Shown here piece by piece: positions 45,835-53,756 of a stretch of 64,000 bases of DNA. Source of the DNA: Dolomitihabitans soli (GTDB lineage: Bacteria; Actinomycetota; Actinomycetes; Streptosporangiales; Streptosporangiaceae); assembly GCF_022213955.1 (NCBI RefSeq), contig NZ_JAKNTW010000001.1, positions 930,001 to 994,000 of the forward strand, read 5' to 3'. Each line of letters starts with the position of its first letter. Positions within the stretch are counted from its first letter, which is position 1. A model generated the notes under the pieces. It was not told the DNA's origin and made no database searches. It saw only the letters and a list, made by a program, of their open reading frames with translations. The position numbers and the translations under genes were made by a program.

Positions 45835-46731
45835 GTGCTCTCCAGTTACCTCGCCCATCTGGCGGTGGAGCGCGGCCTCGCGGCCAACACTCTCGCCTCC
45901 TACCGCCGTGACCTGCGGCGTTACATCGAGCATTTGAAGGTGCGCGGTTGTCACACCTTCCGCGAGGTGGGCGAGCCCGACGTGGTGGCGTTCCTCGCGT
46001 GCCTGCGCGAGGGCGACGAGGAACACCAGGCGCTGGTCGCCAGTTCGGCCGCGCGTGCGGTCTCCGCCGTACGAGGGCTGCACCGTTTCGCCCTGCGCGA
46101 GGGCGCGGCGGGGCACGACCCCGCGCACGAGGTGCGGCCGCCGCGTCAGCTCCGGCGGCTGCCCAAGGCGATCGGCGTGGCGGAGGTCGAGCGGCTCATC
46201 GCCGCCGCGGGCCCCGAGGGAGCGCCCCTCACCCTGCGCAACCGCGCGCTGCTCGAACTCCTGTACGGCACGGGCGCCCGGATCTCCGAGGCCGTCGGCC
46301 TGGCGGTCGACGACACCGAGCCCGACCAGCTCCGGCTGCGCGGCAAGGGCGGGCGCACCCGCGTGGTGCCGGTCGGGCGCTACGCGAAGCAGGCGCTCGA
46401 CGCCTATCTCGTGCGGGCCAGGCCGCTGCTGTCGGCCCACGGCCGGGGCACGTCCGCGCTGTTCCTGAACGCCCGGGGCGGACGGCTGACCCGGCAGGGC
46501 GCCTGGGAGGTGCTCCAGGCGGCGGCCGAGCGCGCCGGGCTGGCGGGTGTTTCGCCACACATGTTGCGGCATTCGTTCGCTACGCACCTTCTGGATGGGG
46601 GTGCGGACGTTAGGGTGGTTCAGGAGCTGCTCGGCCACGCCTCGGTGACCACCACCCAGGTGTACACCTTGGTCACGGTCGACAGGCTTCGCGAGGTATA
46701 TGCCGCGGCGCACCCCCGCGCCAGGCACTGA
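45835..46731 (+). CDS. xerD: Tyrosine recombinase XerD
   Basis: Resolves chromosome dimers with XerC at dif. The protein (about 298 residues) has the N-terminal SAM-like core-binding domain ([33 protein letters not shown]) and a C-terminal catalytic domain with Arg in [11 protein letters not shown], HxxR in [30 protein letters not shown], and nucleophile Tyr277 (TQVYTLV). The start is uncertain: GTG 45835 has no ribosome site, while an in-frame CTG at 45817 lies 7 nt after AGGGGGG and would give the natural-looking extension (M)SETET. Confidence 0.95.
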   Translation: MLSSYLAHLAVERGLAANTLASYRRDLRRYIEHLKVRGCHTFREVGEPDVVAFLACLREGDEEHQALVASSAARAVSAVRGLHRFALREGAAGHDPAHEVRPPRQLRRLPKAIGVAEVERLIAAAGPEGAPLTLRNRALLELLYGTGARISEAVGLAVDDTEPDQLRLRGKGGRTRVVPVGRYAKQALDAYLVRARPLLSAHGRGTSALFLNARGGRLTRQGAWEVLQAAAERAGLAGVSPHMLRHSFATHLLDGGADVRVVQELLGHASVTTTQVYTLVTVDRLREVYAAAHPRARH

Positions 46732-46760
46732 CCAATCGGGGCGTAGCCGGGCGTGCCGCC

Positions 46761-46789
46761 TTGCCGCGTAACGGCTGACGCCATAGTGT
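46761..46789 (+). promoter_or_regulatory. parA-scpAB promoter
   Basis: TTGCCG (46761-46766) and TAGTGT (46784-46789) are exactly 17 nt apart. The start point would be near 46796, about 38 nt before the parA GTG. Confidence 0.65.
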
Positions 46790-46833
46790 CCGTGCGGACG
46801 GTCCGGTTCGGGGCCGTCAGGGAGGTTCATCTG

Positions 46834-47781
46834 GTGACTGTGACCACCGACGGTTCCAACCGGGATACGACGCCCGGCACCCCCCAGAATCCGTGGGGTG
46901 ACACCAAGACCAGCTCGGCGCCGCGCGCCGGAGGTGTCCTCGGCCCCACTGGGCGCCCTCGTCCCGTGTTCCCCGAGCCGCACCCGCGCACCTCGCACGG
47001 ACCGGCCAGGATCGTCGCGATGGTCAACCAGAAGGGCGGCGTGGGCAAGACCACCACCACCATCAACCTCGGCGCCGCTCTGGCGGAGTGCGGGCTGCGG
47101 GTGCTGCTGGTCGACTTCGACCCGCAGGGCGCGCTCTCGGTGGGGCTCGGCATCAATCCGCTGCAGCTCGACATGACCGTCTACAACCTGCTCATGGAGC
47201 GCGGCGTCTCGCCCGACGAGGTGCTGCTGAAGACCAACGTCGACGGCATGGACCTGCTGCCCAGCAACATCGACCTGTCGGCGGCCGAGGTCCAGCTCGT
47301 CACCGAGGTCGCGCGCGAGCAGGTGCTCGGCAGGGTGATCAAACCCCTGCTGCCCGAGTACGACGTGTGCCTGATCGACTGCCAGCCCTCCCTCGGCCTG
47401 CTCACGATCAACGCGCTGACCTGCGCGCACGGCGTCATGGTGCCCCTTGAGTGCGAGTTCTTCGCGCTGCGCGGCGTCGCGCTGCTGATGGACACCATCA
47501 CCAAGGTGCAGGAGCGGCTCAACGAGGACCTGGTCATTGAGGGCCTGCTCGCGACCATGTACGACGCGCGGACCCTGCACGGCCGCGAGGTGCTCGCCCG
47601 GGTCGTCGAGGCGTTCGACGAGAAGGTCTTCCACACGGTGATCAACCGCACCGTGCGGTTCCCCGACGCGACCGTCGCCGGCGAGCCCATCACCAGCTTC
47701 GACTCCTCCTCGCTCGGCGCCAGCGCCTACCGCGAGCTCGCTCGCGAGGTGCTCGCGCGGTGGCCCGAGCCGGGTGCGTGA
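46834..47781 (+). CDS. ParA/Soj-family chromosome-partitioning ATPase
   Basis: A 315-residue deviant Walker ATPase. After a 60-residue Pro/Thr-rich N-terminal extension come the Walker A motif NQKGGVGKTTTTINLG (Lys67 and Lys72), LLVDFDPQGALSVGLG and the DCQPSLGLLTINAL motif. It belongs to the orphan ParA-like group found next to scpAB in actinobacteria, without a parB beside it, so it is distinct from the ParA near the origin. GTG 46834 has GGGAGG 9 nt upstream; an in-frame codon at 46753 lies before the promoter. Confidence 0.93.
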   Translation: MTVTTDGSNRDTTPGTPQNPWGDTKTSSAPRAGGVLGPTGRPRPVFPEPHPRTSHGPARIVAMVNQKGGVGKTTTTINLGAALAECGLRVLLVDFDPQGALSVGLGINPLQLDMTVYNLLMERGVSPDEVLLKTNVDGMDLLPSNIDLSAAEVQLVTEVAREQVLGRVIKPLLPEYDVCLIDCQPSLGLLTINALTCAHGVMVPLECEFFALRGVALLMDTITKVQERLNEDLVIEGLLATMYDARTLHGREVLARVVEAFDEKVFHTVINRTVRFPDATVAGEPITSFDSSSLGASAYRELAREVLARWPEPGA

Positions 47782-47821
47782 TCGCCCCACCACACGCGGC
47801 GGTCCGGGGGACAATGGCGGG

Positions 47822-48646
47822 GTGACCGAGGAGCAGACCAGGCGGCCCGATGCGTTCCAGGTGCATCTGGACGTCTACGAGGGCCCTTTCGACCTGCTTC
47901 TGGGGCTGATCTCCAAGCACAAGCTCGACATCACCGAGGTGTCGCTGCACAAGGTCACCGACGAGTTCATCGCCTTTATCCGGGCCCGGGGCTCCGAATG
48001 GGACCTCGACCAGGCCAGCCACTTCCTGCTCGTCGCGGCCACGTTGCTCGACCTCAAGGCGGCCCGCCTGCTGCCCTCGGGCGAGGTCGAGGACGAGGAG
48101 GACCTCGCCCTGCTGGAGGTCCGCGACCTGTTGTTCGCCCGGCTCCTGCAGTACCGCGCGTACAAGGAGGTCGCCAAGATCCTCTCGGGGCGGATGGCCG
48201 CCGAGTCGCTGCGCTTCCCCAGGATCGTGCCGATGGAGCCGGCGTTCGCCTCGCTGCTGCCCGAGCTGGTGCTCGGCATCGGCCCGGAACAGCTCGCCAA
48301 GATCGCCGCGCGGGCCTTCACGCCGAAGGTCCCGCCGTCCGTCTCCGTCGCGCACATCTACCAACCGCTCGCCAGCGTGCGCGAACAAGCGGCTATCCTG
48401 GTGGAGCGGCTGCGGCGGGTGCGCCGGGCGACGTTCCGGGCCCTCACCTCCGACTGCGCGGGCCCTTTCGAGGTCGTCGCGCGTTTCCTGGCCGTTCTGG
48501 AGCTCTTCAGGGAGGCCGCCGTCTCCTTCGAGCAGATCGAGGCGCTCGGAGAGCTGCACGTGACCTGGACCGGCGACGACGATGGAGACGTCTCCGTGGC
48601 CGACGACTACGACGAGAGCATGGGGAAAGAGCCGTCCGATGACTGA
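47822..48646 (+). CDS. scpA: Segregation and condensation protein A
   Basis: The kleisin subunit of the SMC-ScpAB condensin. The 274-residue protein has the N-terminal QVHLDVYEGPFDLLLGLISKHKLDITEVSLHKVTDEFI motif, the LVAATLLDLKAARLLP helix and a C-terminal winged helix (REAAVSFEQIEALGELHVTW). GTG 47822 is chosen as start; GACAAT, a weak -10 hexamer, lies 6 nt before it. It overlaps scpB by 8 nt. Confidence 0.94.
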   Translation: MTEEQTRRPDAFQVHLDVYEGPFDLLLGLISKHKLDITEVSLHKVTDEFIAFIRARGSEWDLDQASHFLLVAATLLDLKAARLLPSGEVEDEEDLALLEVRDLLFARLLQYRAYKEVAKILSGRMAAESLRFPRIVPMEPAFASLLPELVLGIGPEQLAKIAARAFTPKVPPSVSVAHIYQPLASVREQAAILVERLRRVRRATFRALTSDCAGPFEVVARFLAVLELFREAAVSFEQIEALGELHVTWTGDDDGDVSVADDYDESMGKEPSDD

Positions 48647-49190
48647 GGCAGGCCCGACTCTTCGTTCGGCGCTTGAGGCGATCCTGCTCGTCGTCGACGA
48701 GCCGGTCGCCGAGGTGACCCTCGCCCAGGTCCTCGAACGTCCCACACAGGAGATCGCCGCCGCCCTGCGCGAGCTGGCCGCGGAATACACCGCGGCCGGA
48801 CGGGGTTTCGATCTCAGAGAGGTCGCGGGAGGCTGGCGTTACTACACGCGGGCCGACTGCGCGGCCCTCGTCGAGCGCTTCGTGCGCGACGGCCAGCAGA
48901 CGCGGCTGACCCAGGCCGCGCTGGAAACCCTGTCCGTGGTGGCCTACCGCCAGCCGGTGAGCCGCGCCAGGGTCGCCGCGATCCGCGGCGTCAACAGCGA
49001 CGGGGTCATGCGGACCCTCGTCGCCAGGGGCCTGGTCGAAGAGGCCGGCACCGACCCGGAGAGCCAAGCCGTGCTCTACCGGACATCTTCCTATTTCCTG
49101 GAGCGGATGGGCCTGAGGGATCTCGACGAGCTCCCCGATCTGGCGCCCTTCCTGCCCGACGACGTGGAATCCCTAGAGGAGAGCAAGTGA
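48639..49190 (+). CDS. scpB: Segregation and condensation protein B
   Basis: The kite subunit of the condensin complex, 183 residues with two winged-helix domains: SALEAILLVVDEPVAEVTLAQVLE at the start, GRGFDLREVAGGWRYYTR, TQAALETLSVVAYRQPVSRARVAAIRGVNSDGVMRTLVARGLVEE and PGRP-like YRTSSYFLERMGLRDLDELP at the end. ATG 48639 overlaps the scpA stop by 8 nt; the stop overlaps the next GTG (GTGA). Confidence 0.95.
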   Translation: MTEAGPTLRSALEAILLVVDEPVAEVTLAQVLERPTQEIAAALRELAAEYTAAGRGFDLREVAGGWRYYTRADCAALVERFVRDGQQTRLTQAALETLSVVAYRQPVSRARVAAIRGVNSDGVMRTLVARGLVEEAGTDPESQAVLYRTSSYFLERMGLRDLDELPDLAPFLPDDVESLEESK

Positions 49191-51469
49191 ACGACAGCCG
49201 TACCCCGTCCGGTGATGGACGCGGTCAAGGACATGGCGGAGCCGGTGGCGGCTCCCGAGGCGGCGGCACCGGACGCGGTTCCTTCCGCGCCGACCGCGGG
49301 GGTTCCCGCGACCGCCCCAGCCGCCCCGGCGAGGGCCAGCGCGACGATGCCCGTGGGACGCGCGGCTCCTACGGTGGTTCGCGGGATGACTCCCGTGGCT
49401 CCGGTGGTGGTTACCGGGGTTCCCGCGACGACTCGCGCGGCTCCTCCGGTGGTTCGCGCGATGCTTCCCGTGGTTCGTCCGGTGGCTACCAGGGTTCCCG
49501 CGACTCCCGCGGTGGTGCCTCCGGCGGTTCGCGCGATGCCTCCCGTGGTTCGTCCGGTGGTTCGCGCGAGGGTTACCAGGGTTCCCGCGACTCCCGCGGT
49601 GGTGCCTCCCGTGGTTCGTCCGGCGGTTCGCGCGAGGGATATCAGGGTTCCCGCGACGCCCGCGGTGGGTCGCGTGACGGTTCCCGCGGCTCCTACGGCG
49701 GTTCGCGCGGCGACTCCCGTGGTTCCTCCGGCAGCGCGCGCGACGGTTACCGGGGGAGTCGCGACGACTCGCGGAGCGCCGGCGCCCCCTCTCGGAGTTC
49801 CTACCGGGGTTCGGGTGACGGCGGGTCGTTCCGTGACGACACCAGGCGCGACCGTGACTCCGGCCCGTCCCGCAGTGGTGACTCCAGGGGCGGTTCCCGT
49901 GAGCGATACGGCCGGCCCGAGGGCGGCGCCCGTTCAGGCGCCTACCGTCCCGACTCCCGTGGCTACGCCGCCCGTGACTCCAGCGGGTCGCGCGGCCGTC
50001 CCGGCGACTCCCGCGACCAGGGCCCTTCTCGCGCCCGCTACGGCGACAGCGAGCGCGCGGCGTTCCGCCCCGACCGCACCGGCTCCGGCCCGCGTGACGA
50101 CGCCCCCCGCGGTTCGTACGGCAGGCGCGACGATGCGCCGCGCAGTGCGTACCCCAGGCGTGATGACGCGCCGCGCAGTGCGTACCCCAGGCGCGACGAT
50201 GCGCCGCGCAGTGCGTACCCCAGGCGCGATGACGCGCCGCGCAGTGCGTACCCCAGGCGCGACGATGCGCCGCGCAGTGCGTACCCCAAGCGTGATGACG
50301 CGCCGCGCAGTGCGTACCCCAAGCGTGATGACGCCCCGCGTGGTTCGTATCCCAAGCGTGATGACGCCCCGCGTGGTTCGTATCCCAAGCGTGATGACGC
50401 CCCGCGTGGTTCGTTCGGCAGGCGTGATGACGCTCCGTCCCGGGACAGGCGGGACGACGTGCAGACGGTCGGCCGCCCGGGCGGCGACAGTTCGCGTACC
50501 CGTTACGGCCGTGACTCCGGTCGTGACCGCAACGCCTCCAAGGGCCGTCCCGCCGCGAGGGACGGAGCCAGGGGCGGAACGCGCTACGCGGCCAAGGACG
50601 GTTCGAAGAGCGGACGTCCCGGGTTCGAGCGCGGCGGAGACCGGCGGCGCGCAGGCGATGTGTTCAAGACCGCGAAGCAGCCCCTGCGCGACCCCGATCT
50701 TTTCCCCGAGGGTTACACCGACGAACGCGACACCACCGAGGTCCCGGACGGCGTGCGCCTGCAGAAGGTCCTCGCGCAGGCGGGCGTCGCGAGCCGCCGG
50801 ACGTGCGAAGAGATGATCGGCGACGGCAAGGTCACGGTCGACGGCCAGGTGGTGCGCAGGTTCGGCGCCCGGGTCGACCCGGCCAAGCAGATCATCCACG
50901 TGAACGGCAAGCGCATCCCGACGGCCCCGGACCTGGTCTACTTCGCGATCAACAAGCCGATCGGCGTGGTCAGCACCATGTCCGACCCGAACGGCCGCCC
51001 GTCGCTCGCCGACTTCGTCGCGGACAAGGCCGAGCGCCTGTTCCACGTGGGCAGGCTCGACACCGAGACCGAGGGTCTCATCCTGCTCACCAATGACGGC
51101 GAGCTCGCCAACCGGCTCACCCACCCGAGCTACGGCGTGCAGAAGAAGTACTGGGCCAAGGTGCCCGGGCCGATCGAGCGTGATCTGGCCCGCCGTATGA
51201 AGAAGGGCGTCGATCTGGAGGACGGCCTGGCCAAGGCCGACGACTTCAAGATCGTTCAGGAGCACGGGCAGCAGGCGCTCGTCGAGGTCGTGCTGCACGA
51301 GGGGCGCAAGCACATCGTCCGCCGGATGCTGGAGGAGGTCGGCCATCCCGTGATCGACCTGGCCAGGATCGAGTTCGGCCCGGTCAAGATGGGAAGGCTC
51401 AAGACGGGTACGGTCCGCACGCTCTCCCTGAAGGAGATCGGGGAGCTGTACGCCGCGGTCGGACTGTAA
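49187..51469 (+). CDS. rluB: rRNA pseudouridine synthase (RluB/RsuA family) with giant low-complexity N-terminus
   Basis: Converts a uridine of 23S rRNA to pseudouridine. Only the last 250 of 760 residues are the enzyme: an S4 RNA-binding domain (about 521-580, VRLQKVLAQAGVASRRTCEEMIGDGKVTVDG) and the RsuA catalytic domain with Asp625 in HVGRLDTETEGLILLTNDG. The first 510 residues are a Ser/Arg/Gly-rich, RGG/SRGSSGGSR-type sequence, then ten 11-residue RDDAPRSAYPR repeats, then an Arg/Lys-rich linker. These should be disordered and positively charged overall, suited to RNA binding or phase separation (inference). GTG 49187 overlaps the scpB stop and has GAGGAG upstream, and the frame is open and codon-biased throughout, so the extension is genuine. 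Confidence 0.92.
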   Translation: MNDSRTPSGDGRGQGHGGAGGGSRGGGTGRGSFRADRGGSRDRPSRPGEGQRDDARGTRGSYGGSRDDSRGSGGGYRGSRDDSRGSSGGSRDASRGSSGGYQGSRDSRGGASGGSRDASRGSSGGSREGYQGSRDSRGGASRGSSGGSREGYQGSRDARGGSRDGSRGSYGGSRGDSRGSSGSARDGYRGSRDDSRSAGAPSRSSYRGSGDGGSFRDDTRRDRDSGPSRSGDSRGGSRERYGRPEGGARSGAYRPDSRGYAARDSSGSRGRPGDSRDQGPSRARYGDSERAAFRPDRTGSGPRDDAPRGSYGRRDDAPRSAYPRRDDAPRSAYPRRDDAPRSAYPRRDDAPRSAYPRRDDAPRSAYPKRDDAPRSAYPKRDDAPRGSYPKRDDAPRGSYPKRDDAPRGSFGRRDDAPSRDRRDDVQTVGRPGGDSSRTRYGRDSGRDRNASKGRPAARDGARGGTRYAAKDGSKSGRPGFERGGDRRRAGDVFKTAKQPLRDPDLFPEGYTDERDTTEVPDGVRLQKVLAQAGVASRRTCEEMIGDGKVTVDGQVVRRFGARVDPAKQIIHVNGKRIPTAPDLVYFAINKPIGVVSTMSDPNGRPSLADFVADKAERLFHVGRLDTETEGLILLTNDGELANRLTHPSYGVQKKYWAKVPGPIERDLARRMKKGVDLEDGLAKADDFKIVQEHGQQALVEVVLHEGRKHIVRRMLEEVGHPVIDLARIEFGPVKMGRLKTGTVRTLSLKEIGELYAAVGL
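50093..50422 (+). repeat. 33-bp tandem repeat, ten copies, inside the pseudouridine synthase gene
   Basis: Ten in-frame units of 33 bp encode RDDAP-RSAYPR/K or RDDAP-RGSYxR/K; an eleventh partial unit follows. Central copies are nearly identical at DNA level, with blocks such as GATGCGCCGCGCAGTGCGTA repeated. Confidence 0.95.
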
Positions 51470-51562
51470 CTTCTCGACACCGACCTGACATCGAGGCACG
51501 ACGAGGTTCGGCGATGCGCGAACCGGGCAGGGGGCGGGGACGCCGCCCGGAAGGGATGAGAC

Positions 51563-51922
51563 ATGGTGCGGGCGATCCGTGGAGCGACGCAGGTGGAGGC
51601 GGACGACCAGGAGGCGATCCTGGTGGGCGTCACCGAACTGGTGACGGAGGTGATGGAGCGAAATCAGCTCACCACCGACGACGTCATCAGTGTGATCTTC
51701 ACGGCGACGCCCGACCTGACCGCGGAGTTCCCCGCGCTGGCGGCGCGCAAGCTCGGTTTCCACGATGTGCCGTTGATCTGCGCCTCGGAGATCGCCGTGC
51801 CGGGCGCGCTGCCCCGCGTGGTGCGGCTGATGGCGCACGTGGAGACCGACAAGCCGCGCCAGGAGATCCAGCACGTGTACCTCCAGGGCGCGGTGGCGCT
51901 CCGGGTGGACATCGCCCAGTGA
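51563..51922 (+). CDS. aroH: Chorismate mutase, AroH class
   Basis: A 119-residue monofunctional chorismate mutase of the AroH (trimeric alpha/beta) type, turning chorismate into prephenate. Hallmarks: VRAIRGATQVEADDQEAI with the active-site Arg, the VISVIFTATPDLTAEFPA loop, CASEIAVPGALPRVVRLM and the C-terminal QHVYLQGAVALR with Tyr and Arg. GGAAGGGATGAG precedes the ATG. It sits just before tyrA, the next enzyme toward tyrosine. Confidence 0.95.
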   Translation: MVRAIRGATQVEADDQEAILVGVTELVTEVMERNQLTTDDVISVIFTATPDLTAEFPALAARKLGFHDVPLICASEIAVPGALPRVVRLMAHVETDKPRQEIQHVYLQGAVALRVDIAQ

Positions 51923-51968
51923 GCACGTCATGCCCGTGTTGCGCGATCGACTACGAGGTGGGGCGTTC

Positions 51969-53045
51969 GTGAGCGCTGTGCAAAGCGTTCTGGTGGTCGG
52001 GACCGGCCTGATCGGCACCTCGGTCGCCCTTGCCCTGCGCGAGCACGACGTGCAGGTCTACCTGGCCGATCGTGACCCGCGGGCGTTGCGGCTCGCGCGT
52101 GAGCTGGGCGCGGGCACCGAGTGGCAGCCGGGGACGAGCGCCGATCTCGCGGTGATCGCGGTGCCGCCGCGGTACGTCGCCGAGCAGCTGCTCGAACTGC
52201 AGGGCCAGGGAGCCGCGCGGCACTACACCGACGTGGCGAGCGTCAAGGCACTGCCGCTCGCGCAGGCCGTACGGCTGGGCTGCGACCTCGGCAGCTACGT
52301 CGCGGGGCACCCGCTCGCGGGGCGTGAGCGGTCGGGGCCCGCGGCGGCCAGGGCCGACCTGTTCCTCGGTCGCCCGTGGGCGTACTGCCCGACCGGTGAC
52401 ACCTCGCCCGAGGCGGTGGAGACGCTGCTGGGGCTGATCAAGCTCTGCGGCGGCGAGGCCGTCCGGGTGGACGCGGAAGAACACGACAGGGCCGTCGCGG
52501 TCGTGTCGCACGCTCCGCACGTCACGGCGTCGGCGGTGGCGGCGCGACTGGCGGAGGCGCCGGCGACGGCACTGAACCTGGCGGGACAAGGCGTGCGCGA
52601 TGTGACCAGGATCGCGGCGGGCGACCCCGGGTTGTGGACCGGGATCCTGTCCGGCAACGCGTTGCCGGTGGCTGAGGTTCTGGAGGCGGTGGCCGCCGAT
52701 CTGGCGGCCACGGCGTCGGCGCTGCGTGCCACGGCGGACGACGGGCCCGGGATGGAATGGGTGACCGGCCTGCTCGAACGCGGTGTGACCGGGACCGGCC
52801 GGATCCCGGGCAAGCACGGCGGGCCGCCGAGGACCTATGTCTCGGTGCAGGTCCTCATCGGTGACCGGCCGGGCGAACTGGCCAGGTTGTTCCAGGTCGC
52901 GGAGGCGGCCGGGGTCAACATCGAGGACGTCCGGCTGGAGCACGCGCCCGGGTTGCCGCTGGGCGCGGCCGAGTTGTCCGTGCAGCCGCAGGCCGCCACC
53001 GCGCTCGCCGAGGCGCTGCGCGCCCACGGGTGGCACGTGCCGTGA
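51969..53045 (+). CDS. tyrA: Prephenate dehydrogenase with C-terminal ACT domain
   Basis: Converts prephenate to 4-hydroxyphenylpyruvate with NAD(P)+. The 358-residue protein has a Rossmann start (VLVVGTGLIGTSVALAL), DVASVKALPLAQAV, the catalytic-type His in VAGHPLAGRERSG and VVSHAPHVTASAVA, then an ACT domain (about 285-358, YVSVQVLIGDRPGELARLFQVAEAAGVNIEDVRLE) that usually mediates feedback by tyrosine. GTG 51969 (GAGGTGGGG upstream) is preferred over ATG 51930, which adds 13 non-conserved residues without a ribosome site. Confidence 0.93.
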   Translation: MSAVQSVLVVGTGLIGTSVALALREHDVQVYLADRDPRALRLARELGAGTEWQPGTSADLAVIAVPPRYVAEQLLELQGQGAARHYTDVASVKALPLAQAVRLGCDLGSYVAGHPLAGRERSGPAAARADLFLGRPWAYCPTGDTSPEAVETLLGLIKLCGGEAVRVDAEEHDRAVAVVSHAPHVTASAVAARLAEAPATALNLAGQGVRDVTRIAAGDPGLWTGILSGNALPVAEVLEAVAADLAATASALRATADDGPGMEWVTGLLERGVTGTGRIPGKHGGPPRTYVSVQVLIGDRPGELARLFQVAEAAGVNIEDVRLEHAPGLPLGAAELSVQPQAATALAEALRAHGWHVP

Positions 53046-53056
53046 CGATTCGCGGG

Positions 53057-53082
53057 GCGGGGTGGGTTGACACCCACCCCGC
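53057..53082 (+). terminator. Hairpin terminator after tyrA
   Basis: A perfect 11-bp stem (53057-53067 with 53072-53082) and a TGAC loop lie 11 nt after the tyrA stop. The hairpin includes the -35 box of the next promoter. Confidence 0.8.
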
Positions 53083-53095
53083 TGTCGTTTATAAA
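53067..53095 (+). promoter_or_regulatory. Consensus promoter of the TetR-carotenoid oxygenase operon
   Basis: TTGACA (53067-53072) and TATAAA (53090-53095) are separated by exactly 17 nt, the closest match to consensus in the window. The start point would be near 53102, inside the operator. Confidence 0.85.
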
Positions 53096-53098
53096 AGG

Positions 53099-53132
53099 GG
53101 TAACAGCGTTACCGACTGAAAACGGTGTTACC
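53099..53132 (+). promoter_or_regulatory. Likely TetR operator(s)
   Basis: GGTAACAGCGTTACC (53099-53113) is a perfect inverted repeat with 3-nt spacer; a related half-site GGTGTTACC lies at 53124-53132. Both flank the predicted transcription start and precede the TetR ATG, as expected for autorepression. Confidence 0.75.
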
Positions 53133-53135
53133 GCA

Positions 53136-53744
53136 ATGTCCTCCGCATACGAGCAGGCCCAGCAGGCGGGTCAGGGCGCCGTCAGAGCGGCGATCTGCGA
53201 CGCGGCGATCGAGTTGCTGGTCGCCGAAGGGCCGGCCGCACTGACCGTCCGCCGGATCGCCTCGGCGGTCGGCTGCTCCACCAAGGTCATCTACACCCTG
53301 TTCGGTGGTAAGGACGGGCTGGTCGAGGAGCTCTGGCGGGAGGGTTTCACCCGGTTCGGGCAGGCCCTGGGCGGAGTGAGACGTGACGCCGATCCCGTCG
53401 CCTACCTCGAGGCGATCGGCCGCGCCTACCGCGCCTACGCGCTGGCCGAGCCCCACTACTACCGGATCATGTTCGAGGGCGTGGTGCCCGGCTTCGAGCC
53501 GAGCCCCACCGCCAGGCAGGACGCCCGGGAGACCTTCGCGGTCCCGGTTTCCGCCGTCGAGGAGTGCCTGAAAGCCGGGCTGTTCGCCGAGGCCGACGCG
53601 GTGGAGATCGCCGACACGTTGTGGATCGCCGCACACGGCGTCGTCAGCCTCGAACTCGCCGGATTCTTCACCCACGACGAGGCGGAGCGGCGGTTCGAGA
53701 AGATGGCCGACGCCCTGATCAGCGCATACAGCACACCGACCTGA
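53136..53744 (+). CDS. TetR-family regulator next to carotenoid oxygenase
   Basis: A 202-residue TetR protein. The helix-turn-helix is in the first 70 residues (AAIELLVAEGPAALTVRRIASAVGCSTKVIYTLFGGKDGLVEELWREGF); the ligand-binding part has PHYYRIMFEGVVPGF and ends TLWIAAHGVVSLELAGFF, as in the TetR_C_13-like group. ATG 53136 lies just after the operator. It forms an operon with the carotenoid oxygenase 12 nt downstream, which it probably controls along with itself. Confidence 0.9.
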   Translation: MSSAYEQAQQAGQGAVRAAICDAAIELLVAEGPAALTVRRIASAVGCSTKVIYTLFGGKDGLVEELWREGFTRFGQALGGVRRDADPVAYLEAIGRAYRAYALAEPHYYRIMFEGVVPGFEPSPTARQDARETFAVPVSAVEECLKAGLFAEADAVEIADTLWIAAHGVVSLELAGFFTHDEAERRFEKMADALISAYSTPT

Positions 53745-53756
53745 AAGGACCGCGCC

